Below the pieces are notes generated by a model. It searched no databases. It was not told where the DNA came from and saw only the letters and a program-made list of their open reading frames with translations. A stretch of DNA of 64,000 nt from Prochlorococcus sp. AG-402-P18 (GTDB taxonomy: Bacteria; Cyanobacteriota; Cyanobacteriia; PCC-6307; Cyanobiaceae): the NCBI GenBank assembly GCA_003216275.1, contig QCJC01000007.1:49848-113847 (forward strand), given 5' to 3'. A program made the translations under genes and the position numbers. This document shows positions 62,818 through 64,000 of the stretch, one piece after another (position 1 is the first letter of the stretch; each line of letters starts with the position of its first letter).

Positions 62818-64000
62818 TTATGCTTGACCAAGTACGGTATTCACAATGTCTTGTGCATCGTGAACAATCTTTATGGATACATTAAGTGAAGAACAGAGTT
62901 CCTGAAGAGTCATGTCATCAAGAAAAATTTTTTCTCCTTGTCTTAACATGACAGACGGTAGAAGTAATTCATCGCCTAACGCCTTTCCTTTAAGTCCATC
63001 TATAAGGTCTTGACCTGTTAGCAAGCCAGTCACTATTTGTTCTTGTCCCCAATAAGGACTTGCAAGCCCATAAAGATTAAGTGTGAGATTATTTATTGTA
63101 TTTAATCGATTGTAAGGCTTTAATAATTCGTTCTCAACCAGTTTTCCCACTACCCAGCTGCATGTTCTTTTTGGGTATATTTGATTTGGCAGATTTATTG
63201 TTGCTTCATCCATGGCCTTCAGAAAACTTCGAATACTTCCCACACCATTTTCTTTCTGAGGCAGGTCTTCATAGGAATTAAGATTTGGTAATGGCTTTTT
63301 TGCTAATAAATACCATTCGTCTGATAACCAGGCAAACCGAGACCCAATTGATTTATGAAAAATTTGTTGCATTTGCTCGACTTGATTGATTATTTTCGTA
63401 GCGCAAAGACTATCAACAGGTTTTAAGCCATCATTACTAGGACGAAATCTTGTTAATCCGACAGGAACAACGGCAGCTGATAAAACTACAGGATTAGCTC
63501 CTTGAGCAAAACGAAACAAATCAGTAAGAGTTGTCTCTAAAGCATTGCCATCATTTATTTCAGGACAAACTACAATTTGCGCATGGATTTGTATTTTTTT
63601 TTGGGAGAACCAACTAAGTTGCTTTAAAAGATTAGTTGCATTTGGATTTTTTAGTAATTGCGCCCTTAAAGAGGGGTCAGTTGCGTGAACGGATACAAAT
63701 AAAGGAGTGAGTCTTTGCTCTTCAATTCTTCTCCAGTCTTTTTCGGAAAGATTTGTCAGTGTTAGATAGGAACCATATAAAAAACTTAGTCTATAATCGT
63801 CGTCTTTTAGATATAAACTTTTTCTTTTACCAGGTGGCTGTTGGTCAATAAAGCAAAAAGGACATCGGTTGTTGCATTGTTTAAGTCCGTCAAACAAAGC
63901 TTCAGTAAAAGAAAGACCCAGTTCATCATCGTGATCTTTTTCTAATTCAATTTCATATGTTTTTCCTTTATCATCTCTTACTTGTAATTGAATATTCTCT
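62818..64000 (-). CDS. DUF512 radical-SAM/PDZ protein (5' part beyond window)
   Basis: The frame runs open to the right edge; about 394 C-terminal residues are seen. The first visible segment (ENIQLQVRDDKGKTYEIELEKD) is the end of the N-terminal PDZ-like domain. The radical SAM motif follows as FDGLKQCNNRCPFCFIDQQP (CxxxCxxC). The DUF512 C-terminal half includes LSDEWYLLAKKPLPNLNSYED and VTGLLTGQDLIDGLKGK. This is the cyanobacterial FeS-containing oxidoreductase family of unknown reaction. The stop is 37 bp before the TolC-like ATG. The gene start is not in the window. Confidence 0.9.
   Translation of the reverse strand, partial: ENIQLQVRDDKGKTYEIELEKDHDDELGLSFTEALFDGLKQCNNRCPFCFIDQQPPGKRKSLYLKDDDYRLSFLYGSYLTLTNLSEKDWRRIEEQRLTPLFVSVHATDPSLRAQLLKNPNATNLLKQLSWFSQKKIQIHAQIVVCPEINDGNALETTLTDLFRFAQGANPVVLSAAVVPVGLTRFRPSNDGLKPVDSLCATKIINQVEQMQQIFHKSIGSRFAWLSDEWYLLAKKPLPNLNSYEDLPQKENGVGSIRSFLKAMDEATINLPNQIYPKRTCSWVVGKLVENELLKPYNRLNTINNLTLNLYGLASPYWGQEQIVTGLLTGQDLIDGLKGKALGDELLLPSVMLRQGEKIFLDDMTLQELCSSLNVSIKIVHDAQDIVNTVLGQA

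Overview
The window is 64 kb of AT-rich (about one third GC by eye), gene-dense chromosome. The content points to a unicellular marine cyanobacterium, almost certainly a low-GC Prochlorococcus. The evidence is a psbX gene, two high-light-inducible (Hli) genes, a Ycf66 protein, a cyanobacterial-type suf operon, several cyanobacteria-restricted small proteins, and a permuted two-piece tmRNA whose tag (ANNIVSFSRQTAPVAA) is of the picocyanobacterial type. The strain cannot be fixed from the sequence alone.

Layout. 1-9.2 kb is a cell-surface glycan region: an ABC transporter cut by the window edge, a GT4 glycosyltransferase, a polytopic GT39-like glycosyltransferase, and a tight four-gene minus-strand operon. 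That operon resembles the mycobacterial polyprenyl-phosphoryl-arabinose (DPA) pathway: a UbiA-type phosphoribosyltransferase, a HAD phosphatase fused to a flippase-like membrane domain, a DprE2-like reductase and a DprE1-like oxidase. 9.2-13.7 kb is an accessory stretch. It holds a decayed cupin gene beside an intact secreted cupin, then two orphan acidic proteins, each bounded by ~100-bp direct repeats. The repeats copy the terminator and downstream flank of the two-piece ssrA gene, so this looks like an integration or duplication scar at the tmRNA locus.

13.8-24.6 kb is housekeeping: a THUMP rRNA methyltransferase, a YqjD/YqjE-like membrane pair, SMC, a PRC-barrel protein, an LpxB-like glycosyltransferase, tRNA-Leu(AAG), accC and a YggT protein. 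24.6-28.5 kb is a thylakoid-related cluster (psbX, ycf66, hli, an SbmA/BacA-type ABC transporter). 28.6-36.5 kb has a HIT protein, peptide deformylase, an S9 peptidase, and the sufBCDS operon for iron-sulfur cluster assembly. 37-46.7 kb carries a DUF4912 protein, phosphoglucomutase, a RarA fusion, a phosphopantetheinyl transferase, Bcp, CoaX, CysH and a type II NADH dehydrogenase.

46.8-52 kb is an ion-transport group (SLC13-type carrier with RCK_C domains, KtrB and KtrA) followed by AnmK. 52-53.3 kb holds a ribbon-helix-helix regulator with palindromes in its divergent promoter, a Nif11-leader-like small protein and other tiny genes. 53.3-64 kb contains an ABC-F ATPase, an HtrA protease, a second Hli, xseAB, a BrkB-like protein, an inositol-monophosphatase family enzyme, a TolC-type channel and the start-truncated radical-SAM/PDZ (DUF512) protein.

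The most striking features are the DPA-like operon, which appears to encode synthesis, dephosphorylation, epimerisation and possibly flipping of a lipid-linked pentose, and the ssrA-derived repeat array with orphan cargo genes. No CRISPR array, transposase or integrase was seen.
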